NCBI GenBank assembly: GCA_905196835.1
Contig: CAJJWN010000078.1
Coordinates: forward strand, 1-5,317
DNA: 5,317 bases
Reading direction: 5' to 3'
Source of the DNA: an uncultured Prevotella sp.
Lineage (GTDB): Bacteria > Bacteroidota > Bacteroidia > Bacteroidales > Bacteroidaceae
Numbering within the stretch: position 1 is the first letter of the stretch; every line of letters starts with the position of its first letter. This document shows, in pieces, positions 1-5,194 of this stretch. The position numbers were made by a program, and so were the translations under genes. The notes under the pieces are model-generated. The model did no database searches, was not told the DNA's origin, and worked only from the letters and a program-made list of their open reading frames with translations.

Positions 1-159
1 AGGTTTAATTTTTCATTGTTCATTGTTAATTTCCGCACAGCGGACATACCTCTTCGAGGCCCTATTATCACGAATGCCGATACCCCAAACTGAGGATGAT
101 TCCACGATTGAAAGTCTTTTGCAGTTACGATTGATTAAAATTCACATAATAACAACGCT
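1..159. other. Upstream spacer of gene 1
   Basis: AT-rich non-coding stretch with no supported ORF. It begins with a tandem 'ttcattg' pair (12-18 and 19-25), a type of low-complexity sequence common in Bacteroidales spacers. Two very small stem-loops follow: ccgc/gcgg at 33-36 and 40-43, and cctc/gagg at 49-52 and 56-59. The gene 1 promoter should lie here. The nearest match to the Bacteroidetes -7 element TAnnTTTG is 'tacgattg' at 126-133, with one mismatch, but the only TTG nearby (108-110) sits about 15 bases upstream instead of the usual 19-21. I do not call a promoter. No Shine-Dalgarno is seen before the start, only the A-rich 'aataacaacgct'. Confidence 0.5.
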
Positions 160-1530
160 ATGAAGAAAAGTTTTTGTTTACTGTTATTGATGCTGCTTGC
201 CGCCGTCACGGGCGCGTCTGTTGCCAAGGCCGGTGATGTTTACCGCTGGCAGGCGGAGCTGAAGGGCTGCGTTTCCAAGGAGACGGGGCGCGCCCCGGTG
301 GCCTACATGTGGCTGCCCGAGGGAGCGGAAGAGGTGAAGGCGGTGATGCTGGCGCAGCAGAACATGACGGAGGAGGCTCTCTTCCGCATGGCCTCGTTCC
401 GCCAAAGGCTTGCTGAAATGGGCGTAGGCCTGGTGTGGGTTGCCCCGGCGTTCACGCAGAACTGGGCTCCCGAGAGCGGTTGCCAGCAGACGTTCGAGCG
501 CATGATGACCGACCTTGCCAAGGCGAGCGGCCATGAAGAACTGGACAGTGTGGCCGTCGTCCCCTTCGGACATTCGGCCCAGGCCACGTTCCCTTGGAAC
601 TTCGCGGCGTGGAACCCGCAGCGGACGCTCTGCATAGTGTCGTTCCACGGCGACGCGCCGCGCACCAACCTGTGTGGCTACGGCGGGGCGAACGTGGAGT
701 GGGGGCGCACGCGCAACATCGACGGCATACCCGGACTGATGGTCGAGGGCGAGTATGAGTGGTGGGAAGCGCGCGTCCGTCCGGCACTGGCCTTCCGCAT
801 GATGTACCCCGGGAGCTGCGTGTCGTTTCTCTGCGACACGGGCCGCGGCCACTTCGACTGCTCTCCGCGCACGGCCGAATACATTGCCCTGTTCATACGC
901 AAGGCCATCGAGCGGCGGCTCTGCGGCGACGGCAGCCTGCGCAAGGTTGACCCCCGTGGCGGCTGGCTGGCGCCGCGCTACAGCCTCGACCTGCCCCAGA
1001 ACGACGGCGACGGAGCCGGGCAGCCCACCTACGTTGCGCCGTCAGAATATCCGGCTGCGCCCTTTGCCGAGTATAAGGGCGACCGGCACGATGCCTTCTG
1101 GTACTTCGACGAGGAGATGGCCCGCCTCACCGAGGCGCGCCATAGCGAGAGCCGGGGCAAGCGCGTGCAGCATGTGGGCGTGAGGGTGAACGGCCGCCTC
1201 GTGCCCTTTGACGCGCGCCTGCAAGGCGGCATGGCTGCTGAGGTAGAGCTTGACGGCGTAGGCGCGGAGTTCACCGCCGAGGCCGTGTACACCGACTCGA
1301 CGCACGTCAGCCTGTCTGACTACCACGGCACGGGTCGGCCTTACATGGAAGTGGTGAGCGGTCCGGTGCGCAAGGTGGGCGAACGGACGTTCCGCTTCGT
1401 GGAGTACGAGGCCGGGTGGGACAATCCCAGTCGCTCGCTCGTCATCTGGCTGGCCGCCGTGGCCGACGCCGACAGCCAGTATCGCGGCTGCGTGCAGCCG
1501 GTGAAGGTAGTGGTGAAGGTGAAGAAGTGA
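160..1530 (+). CDS. Secreted alpha/beta-hydrolase-like protein with beta-rich C-terminal domain, possible carbohydrate esterase
   Basis: 456 residues, starting at ATG 160. Residues 1-24 form a Sec signal peptide (MKK, a Leu-rich core, VAKA before G25), predicting export to the periplasm or beyond. No lipobox cysteine is placed correctly; Cys6 is too early. Residues 45-250 show an alpha/beta-hydrolase order: a strand ending AVMLAQQ (61-67), LVWVAPAF (91-98), a nucleophile elbow GHSAQ with Ser139, strand LCIVSFHGDAP (157-167), LMVEGEYE (193-200) offering an acid at Glu196 or Glu198, and GRGHFDC with candidate His231. The elbow has Gln where GxSxG has its last Gly. Many cysteines (37, 108, 158, 172, 220, 225, 234, 255) could form disulfides. 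A stretch at about 300-330 (AEYKGDRHDAFWYFDEEMA) leads to a beta-rich, probably Ig-like, tail. The catalytic triad is inferred from order, not from an alignment. It could be an acyl esterase on glycans, or an inactive relative. It lies upstream of a sugar permease and a GH43 enzyme but is separated from them by 533 bases. Confidence 0.85.
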   Translation: MKKSFCLLLLMLLAAVTGASVAKAGDVYRWQAELKGCVSKETGRAPVAYMWLPEGAEEVKAVMLAQQNMTEEALFRMASFRQRLAEMGVGLVWVAPAFTQNWAPESGCQQTFERMMTDLAKASGHEELDSVAVVPFGHSAQATFPWNFAAWNPQRTLCIVSFHGDAPRTNLCGYGGANVEWGRTRNIDGIPGLMVEGEYEWWEARVRPALAFRMMYPGSCVSFLCDTGRGHFDCSPRTAEYIALFIRKAIERRLCGDGSLRKVDPRGGWLAPRYSLDLPQNDGDGAGQPTYVAPSEYPAAPFAEYKGDRHDAFWYFDEEMARLTEARHSESRGKRVQHVGVRVNGRLVPFDARLQGGMAAEVELDGVGAEFTAEAVYTDSTHVSLSDYHGTGRPYMEVVSGPVRKVGERTFRFVEYEAGWDNPSRSLVIWLAAVADADSQYRGCVQPVKVVVKVKK

Positions 1531-1557
1531 AAGGTACGGCGCGGACAACCGCCTGGC

Positions 1558-1645
1558 AATATGCCGCGTTTCATCGTGCAAAAGGCCGCAAATCGCACGC
1601 TAAAAGGCCGTCTTTTACACGCTAAAAGACGGCCTTTTGCAAAGC
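1558..1645. repeat. 22-nt periodic hairpin array, copy 1 (four units)
   Basis: Four units start at exact 22-base steps: 1558 (aatatgccg...), 1580 (aaaaggccg...), 1602 (aaaaggccg...) and 1624 (aaaagacgg...). Units 2 and 3 share the first nine bases and the last six (cacgct), with a different middle. Units 3 and 4 are complementary and form the 16-base stem listed separately as a terminator. The same layout recurs at 5056-5165. By my base-by-base comparison, corresponding units agree at 17, 13, 21 and 20 of 22 positions. I do not recognise a named repeat family. The 22-base step is close to two turns of B-DNA, which is only suggestive. Confidence 0.7.
1602..1638 (+). terminator. Candidate bidirectional terminator after gene 1
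   Basis: A perfect 16-base stem (1602-1617 with 1623-1638) closes a five-base loop, cacgc. The stem has a GC core, ggccgtc/gacggcc, preceded by AAAA and followed by TTTT, so it resembles an intrinsic terminator on both strands. It lies 71 bases after the gene 1 stop codon. The T run is only four bases long, which is weak. A near-identical hairpin follows the GH43 gene, so either the hairpin serves as a terminator or the repeat favours gene ends. 'gcaaaaggcc' at 1578-1587 can compete for the 3' arm. Confidence 0.5.
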
Positions 1646-1690
1646 CATTGATTATCAACGGGTTACGGCTTTGCGGCAAAACGGCAAAAA

Positions 1691-1725
1691 ATCGGCCTGC
1701 ACTTTACGTGAAAATGCAGGCCGAT
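1691..1725. other. GC-rich stem-loop beside an A run
   Basis: A perfect 11-base stem, atcggcctgca (1691-1701) with tgcaggccgat (1715-1725), can extend past one mismatch by ttt/aaa around the loop acgtg. The A run at 1686-1691 becomes a T run after the stem on the - strand, so terminator polarity is leftward, although no - strand gene is visible to end here. The span from ggcc (1694) to ggcc (1722) is 29 bases, the same as in the hairpin at 1606-1634, and both have a ttta...aaa centre. It may be a diverged relative of that hairpin. Confidence 0.4.
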
Positions 1726-1764
1726 ACGTATTATATATAACGTAAGTTCAGTATAAGAAAACAT

Positions 1765-1884
1765 CCTTTGTAGGGACATAATTCATTATGTCCGCACGTT
1801 CTGAAAGAACGTTTTTGGCAATATTACTTGTATTATACGCCTCTTCGCGGCGTGCGGACATAATGAATTATGTCCCTACAAAGG
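1765..1884. repeat. REP/MITE-like element with perfect 34-base inverted repeats
   Basis: Bases 1765-1798 and 1851-1884 are exact reverse complements over 34 positions and enclose 52 bases. Each arm folds on itself: ggacataa (1774-1781) pairs with ttatgtcc (1786-1793) across a four-base loop, and the same happens at 1856-1875. Inside are two more small stems, cgttct/agaacg (1797-1802 and 1806-1811) and cgcc/ggcg (1838-1841 and 1849-1852). The 'tgtaggga' start followed by a hairpin resembles REP sequences that occur as inverted pairs (BIME-like) and are moved by Y1 REP-associated transposases. No such transposase is in the window, and no target-site duplication is visible at the ends, so assignment to that class is inference. 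Confidence 0.65.
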
Positions 1885-1937
1885 CTATTTTCGCTGCTTG
1901 TAAAAATTTGCTGTTATACCGAACTCGCGTTATATAA

Positions 1938-2013
1938 AGGTAAAACGGTAAAAAAGTAGAAAGGTAAAACCACCTTCGGAGCGGTGAGAAGGCGGGACGT
2001 TTGGAAGGTGAGA
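1938..2013. repeat. A/G-rich direct repeats before the permease gene
   Basis: 'aggtaaaa' occurs at 1938-1945 and 1962-1969, with the variant 'cggtaaaa' at 1946-1953, followed by a G-rich part that includes 'aggtgaga' at 2006-2013. The same words recur around the end of the GH43 gene (4890-4993). This strand-biased low-complexity sequence is typical of Bacteroidales spacers. A small potential stem, cacc/ggtg (1971-1974 and 1983-1986), lies inside it. No function is evident. It sits in the expected 5' leader of the permease mRNA. Confidence 0.45.
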
Positions 2014-2063
2014 GATTGGATGCAGGGATAACATACGTCGAGAATTGACAATAAACCAATGAT

Positions 2064-3230
2064 ATGAAAGCAAAACAACTGTTCTGCGCGAGCGCGGTGC
2101 TGTTCGCGTTTTTCATCCAAGGCTTCTGCGACATCGTGGGCATATCGTCTGAATACGCCCGCGAGGCGTTCGGCTGGAGTCATACCATGGCCGGTTTCCT
2201 GCCGTCCATGGTATTCGTGTGGTTCCTGTTCGTGAGCATCCCTGTGGGCATAAAGATGAACAAGTGGGGGCGCAAGAACACCGTGCTCATAGGCATGGCC
2301 GTAACCGTAGCGGGTATGCTGGTGCCCCTTGTGGGCTCGGCGTGGGCGTGCCTGGTGGGCTACGCCGCGCTCGGCATAGGCAACACCGTGCTGCAAGTGT
2401 CGCAGAACGCGCTCGTGCGCAACGTGTTCACCGACGAGAAGCTGCTCACCAGCAGCCTCACGGCGGGCCAGGTAGTCAAGGCCGTGTCGTCGTTCTGCGG
2501 CCCGTTCCTGATGCTCTTCGCCGTCAACGTATTGGGCGGAGGCGACAAGGCGTCGTGGTATCTGGTGTTCCCCGTGCTCGGCGCGCTGACGCTTCTTAGC
2601 GCGTTGTGGCTCTGGCTGTCGCCCATCGAGCGCGAACCGGCGGAGGAGAGCAGCGTGTCAGTGGGCAAGACGCTCTCGCTCTTGGGCGACAAGGCCATCC
2701 TGCCGCTCTTCCTCGGCATCTTCTTCGCCGTGGCAATAGACGTCGGCACCAACTTCGTCAGCTCCAAAGTGATGATTGACCGCTTCGGCTGGGACGTCAC
2801 CGAGGCCGGCGTCGCGCCGCAAGTCTACTTCATATGCCGCACCGTGGGCGCTTTCCTCGGCGTGTTCGTGATGACCCGTGTGTCGTCAGTCACTTACTTC
2901 AGGTGGAACATCGTGGCCTGCATCGCCGTCATACTGGCGCTCGCCCTGTGCCCCCTCGGCACGTCGGCCACGCTCGCGCTAATCGGCGCGGTGGGCTTCC
3001 TGTGCAGCTGCGTGTTCCCGACCATTTACTCGGCTGCCGTCCAACAGGCGCCCGACAAGGCCAACCTCATATCAGGCCTGATGATTACCGCCGTGGCCGG
3101 AGGCGGCGCGGCAACCCCTCTCATCGGTTGGGCTACCGACAGCTTCGGCTCAATCACCGCCGGAGTATGCGTGCTGCTGCTCTGCGCCGGATACCTGACC
3201 TACTGCGCGTTCCTGTGCAAAAACAAATGA
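2064..3230 (+). CDS. MFS sugar permease, fucose:H+ symporter (FHS)-like family
   Basis: 388 residues, an inner-membrane transporter expected to bring a monosaccharide in with protons. About 12 membrane segments can be traced, near residues 5-27, 43-62, 73-91, 93-112, 135-158, 163-186, 211-230, 250-271, 278-297, 301-322, 335-356 and 362-384, with a longer polar loop at 187-210 between the two six-helix halves. The 2-3 loop carries the MFS signature, here GIKMNKWGRKNTVLIG (62-77). GIGNTVLQVSQNA (104-116) is typical of FucP/GluP-like proteins. Asp23 in helix 1 (GFCDIVG) is a plausible proton-coupling residue by analogy with FucP. At 388 residues it is shorter than E. coli FucP (about 438). ATG 2064 is chosen because ATG 2059 in another frame stops after two codons. 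It is almost certainly co-transcribed with the GH43 gene 16 bases downstream, which suggests xylose or arabinose as cargo. The sequence alone does not prove the substrate. Confidence 0.9.
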   Translation: MKAKQLFCASAVLFAFFIQGFCDIVGISSEYAREAFGWSHTMAGFLPSMVFVWFLFVSIPVGIKMNKWGRKNTVLIGMAVTVAGMLVPLVGSAWACLVGYAALGIGNTVLQVSQNALVRNVFTDEKLLTSSLTAGQVVKAVSSFCGPFLMLFAVNVLGGGDKASWYLVFPVLGALTLLSALWLWLSPIEREPAEESSVSVGKTLSLLGDKAILPLFLGIFFAVAIDVGTNFVSSKVMIDRFGWDVTEAGVAPQVYFICRTVGAFLGVFVMTRVSSVTYFRWNIVACIAVILALALCPLGTSATLALIGAVGFLCSCVFPTIYSAAVQQAPDKANLISGLMITAVAGGGAATPLIGWATDSFGSITAGVCVLLLCAGYLTYCAFLCKNK

Positions 3231-3246
3231 AAATACCGTGAGACCG

Positions 3247-4911
3247 ATGAAGAAACTTATATTATCAGCCGCTATCATGCTGCTGCCAGCGGCCATGCAG
3301 GCGCAGTATGTGTCTGAAGTTTGGTGTCCCGACAACGGCGACGGGACGTACACCAACCCCGTGCTCTACGCCGATTACAGCGACCCCGACGCCTGCGCCG
3401 TGGGCGACGACTACTATCTTACGGCGAGTTCGTTCAACTGCATACCCGGACTTCCCATCCTCCACTCGCGCGATTTGGTGAATTGGGAAATCATAGGGCA
3501 CGCCCTCCAGGAGCAGACTCCGCGCGAGGTGTTCGACCGCGCGGCGCACGGCAAGGGCGTGTGGGCGCCCGCCATACGCCACCACGACGGCCACTTCTAC
3601 ATCTACTGGGGCGACCCTGACTATGGAATAATGATGGTAAAGACCGCCGACCCGCGCGGACAGTGGAGCAGTCCGGTGTGTGTAATCGAAGGAAAGGGCA
3701 TGATTGACCCCTGCCCTCTTTGGGACGAGGACGGCCGCTGCTACCTTGTCTACGCCTTTGCGGGCAGCCGCGCCGGGCTTAACAGCGTGCTCGCCATGCG
3801 CGAACTGTCAGCCGACGGAACGCGTGCGGTAAGCTCTCCGCGCATCGTATTTGACGGCGGACAGGTCAACCACACCACCGAAGGCCCGAAGCTGTACAAG
3901 CGCGACGGCTGGTACTGGATAATGTGCCCGGCCGGCGGAGTGCAGCACGGCTGGCAGCTGGCCATGCGCAGCAAGAGCATTTACGGCCCTTACGAGTGGA
4001 AAGTGGTGATGGCGCAAGGCCGGACGGCCGTCAACGGCCCTCACCAAGGGGCTTGGGTGCACACCGCCGGGGGCGAAGACTGGTTCCTGCACTTCAACGA
4101 CCAGTACGCCTATGGGCGCGTAGTGTGTCTCCAGCCGGTAACTTGGAAGGACAACTGGCCCGTCATGGGGCGCGTGCCCGACAAGGGTTATTGCGGCGAG
4201 CCGTACACAACGTACCGCAAGCCGAAGTCGGCTTCAACCGTGATAGTCAACCCGCAGGAGAGCGACGAGTTCGACTCCGGCGAACTGGGGAAGCAGTGGC
4301 AGTGGCACGCCAACTACTCGCAATACTTCGGAATGCCGACCAACGCGGGCTGCCTGCGCCTCTACACGCACTATCTCGGCCGTGAGGCGAAGAGCCTGTG
4401 GGACGCTCCCAACCTGCTGCTTCAGAAGCTCCCGGCTCCCGAGTTCACCGCAACGGCCAAGCTGCGCTTCGCTTCGAAGGAGCAGGGACAGTACGGCGGC
4501 GTCGTGATGATGGGCATGGACTACCGGGCGTTGACCGTAAACCGCACGGGCGACGGCTTCGCCCTCGAGCTGAGAAGCTGCCGCGGAGCCGACACGGGCG
4601 GCGCGGAGACCGTGGAGACGCTGGCCCGGCTGGAGCCGACCGAGCGCGACACAATACCCTATTCGCCTGCCGTTTACATCGACATATACATGCGCATGAA
4701 CGTCAGCGGCGGCATGTGCCAGATGGCTTACAGCCTCGACGGCAAGCGGTTCAAGGCCGCAGGCGCGCCGTTCAAGATGCGCCAGGGCAAATGGATAGGC
4801 GCGAAGATGGGCTTCGTGAGCGAGACCAGCCAGACGAGCGGCAACCGCGGATGGATTGACGCCGACTGGTTCAGGGTGGAGAAGTTTAAAGGTGAGAAGG
4901 TTAGAGAGTGA
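3247..4911 (+). CDS. Secreted glycoside hydrolase family 43, beta-xylosidase/alpha-L-arabinofuranosidase type
   Basis: 554 residues from ATG 3247. An in-frame GTG at 3238 would add MRP but leaves a poorer signal peptide, so ATG is preferred. Residues 1-19 (MKKLILSAAIMLLPAAMQA) are a Sec signal peptide, giving a periplasmic or secreted enzyme. Residues 33-325 form the five-bladed GH43 domain. The inverting catalytic set is visible: base Asp46 (YSDPDAC), pKa-modulating Asp154 (MIDPCPLWDEDG) and acid Glu212 (TTEGPKLY). His266 (GPHQGAW) sits where many GH43 enzymes hold a central metal or water. NPVLYADYSDPD and the early GDDYYLTASSF are classic family sequence. Residues 338-547 match the concanavalin-like C-terminal domain found on GH43 beta-xylosidases, starting at EFDSGELGKQWQW. 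Expected activity is exo-release of xylose or arabinose; I cannot tell which. Subfamily 12 is my best recollection only. The last residues, FKGEKVRE, are encoded by the A/G-rich repeat that continues into the spacer. Confidence 0.92.
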   Translation: MKKLILSAAIMLLPAAMQAQYVSEVWCPDNGDGTYTNPVLYADYSDPDACAVGDDYYLTASSFNCIPGLPILHSRDLVNWEIIGHALQEQTPREVFDRAAHGKGVWAPAIRHHDGHFYIYWGDPDYGIMMVKTADPRGQWSSPVCVIEGKGMIDPCPLWDEDGRCYLVYAFAGSRAGLNSVLAMRELSADGTRAVSSPRIVFDGGQVNHTTEGPKLYKRDGWYWIMCPAGGVQHGWQLAMRSKSIYGPYEWKVVMAQGRTAVNGPHQGAWVHTAGGEDWFLHFNDQYAYGRVVCLQPVTWKDNWPVMGRVPDKGYCGEPYTTYRKPKSASTVIVNPQESDEFDSGELGKQWQWHANYSQYFGMPTNAGCLRLYTHYLGREAKSLWDAPNLLLQKLPAPEFTATAKLRFASKEQGQYGGVVMMGMDYRALTVNRTGDGFALELRSCRGADTGGAETVETLARLEPTERDTIPYSPAVYIDIYMRMNVSGGMCQMAYSLDGKRFKAAGAPFKMRQGKWIGAKMGFVSETSQTSGNRGWIDADWFRVEKFKGEKVRE

Positions 4912-4993
4912 GAAAGTGAGATAGAATTATCAAAGTTAAACAATATAAATGCAAAAAGGTTGATGTTTTAAGGTAAAAAGCAGGAAGGTAAAA
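4890..4993. repeat. A/G-rich direct repeats across the end of the GH43 gene
   Basis: 'aggtgaga' at 4890-4897 lies inside the coding sequence. 'gtgagaaagtgagat' then runs over and past the stop codon, and 'aggtaaaa' occurs at 4971-4978 and 4986-4993. These are the same words as in the spacer before the permease gene. The repeat therefore supplies the last few codons and the stop of the GH43 gene. No other function is evident. Confidence 0.45.
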
Positions 4994-5006
4994 GGATTGG
5001 AATAGA

Positions 5007-5053
5007 AAACGCGCTGGCCGTCGGTTGCTAAACAGCTGACAGTCAGCGCGTTT
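5007..5053. other. Stem-loop downstream of the GH43 gene
   Basis: aaacgcgctg (5007-5016) pairs perfectly with cagcgcgttt (5044-5053), enclosing 27 bases. The 3' arm ends in TTT. An alternative compact hairpin, gctgac/gtcagc (5035-5040 and 5042-5047), shares the 3' arm, so the two folds exclude each other. It directly precedes the 22-nt array. It might be a weak terminator or the edge of a larger repeat unit. The large loop and short T run argue against a classic intrinsic terminator. Confidence 0.4.
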
Positions 5054-5055
5054 CC

Positions 5056-5165
5056 AATATGCCGTGTTTTACCTTCCAAAAGACGGCATATTACAATGCA
5101 AAAGGCCGTCTTTTACACGTTAAAAGACGGCCTTTTGCATCGCGATTTGCCGCCTTTCGAGGTCA
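5056..5165. repeat. 22-nt periodic hairpin array, copy 2 (four clear units plus one weaker)
   Basis: Units start at 5056 (aatatgccg), 5078 (aaaagacgg), 5100 (aaaaggccg) and 5122 (aaaagacgg), with a likely fifth at 5144 (gatttgccg). All are in exact 22-base register. The fifth agrees with the first unit of copy 1 at 14 of 22 positions by my count. Units 1 and 2 form one hairpin: aatatgccgt (5056-5065) pairs with acggcatatt (5083-5092), with four further pairs after one mismatch. Units 3 and 4 form a second hairpin with a perfect 20-base stem. Copy 1 has the same unit order, but its unit 2 does not pair well with its unit 1. Confidence 0.7.
5096..5140 (+). terminator. Candidate bidirectional terminator after the permease-GH43 operon
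   Basis: A perfect 20-base stem, 5096-5115 with 5121-5140, closes a five-base loop, cacgt. The GC core ggccgtc/gacggcc lies between AAAA and TTTT, as in the hairpin after gene 1. Bases 5100-5138 and 1602-1640 are identical over 39 positions except for one loop base (t5120 versus c1622). It lies 184 bases after the GH43 stop. The short T run and the palindromic ends mean it could equally be a repeat element without a termination role. Confidence 0.5.
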
Positions 5166-5194
5166 TCCGCAGTTCAGGTGTAAGCATACTTGTT

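Larger units (their letters stand above)
1531..2063. other. 533-base spacer rich in structured repeats
   Basis: No supported gene lies here. In order it contains a 22-nt periodic hairpin array (1558-1645), a second GC-rich stem-loop (1691-1725), a 120-base element with perfect 34-base inverted repeats (1765-1884), and A/G-rich direct repeats (1938-2013). Base composition is far more AT-rich than in the genes on either side. The length and the terminator-like hairpins separate gene 1 from the permease gene transcriptionally. The permease promoter should lie between about 1885 and 2040. 'aaaatttg' at 1903-1910 differs from TAnnTTTG by one base but has no TTG at the right distance, so no promoter is called. 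Confidence 0.6.

Noticed and set aside
32..59. Possible decayed copy of the 1765-1884 inverted-repeat element
   Set aside because: tccgcac and gcggacata at 32-48 match the inner ends of its two arms, and cctcttcg at 49-56 also occurs in it, but matches of seven to nine bases are too short to separate from chance.
184..852. 222-codon open frame on the - strand inside gene 1
   Set aside because: A shadow frame caused by high GC. The peptide is Arg/His-rich with low complexity, while the + strand frame has a signal peptide and an ordered hydrolase fold.
1885..2063. Bacteroidetes-type promoter for the permease gene
   Set aside because: 'aaaatttg' at 1903-1910 misses one base of TAnnTTTG and has no TTG 19-21 bases upstream, so calling it would be guesswork.
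1914..2396. 160-codon open frame on the - strand overlapping the permease start
   Set aside because: It overlaps coding sequence with clear membrane segments on the + strand, and its other end is built from the spacer repeats.
3238..3246. GTG start for the GH43 gene, adding three residues
   Set aside because: ATG 3247 gives a standard MKK signal peptide. The GTG version places an Arg-Pro ahead of it with no gain.
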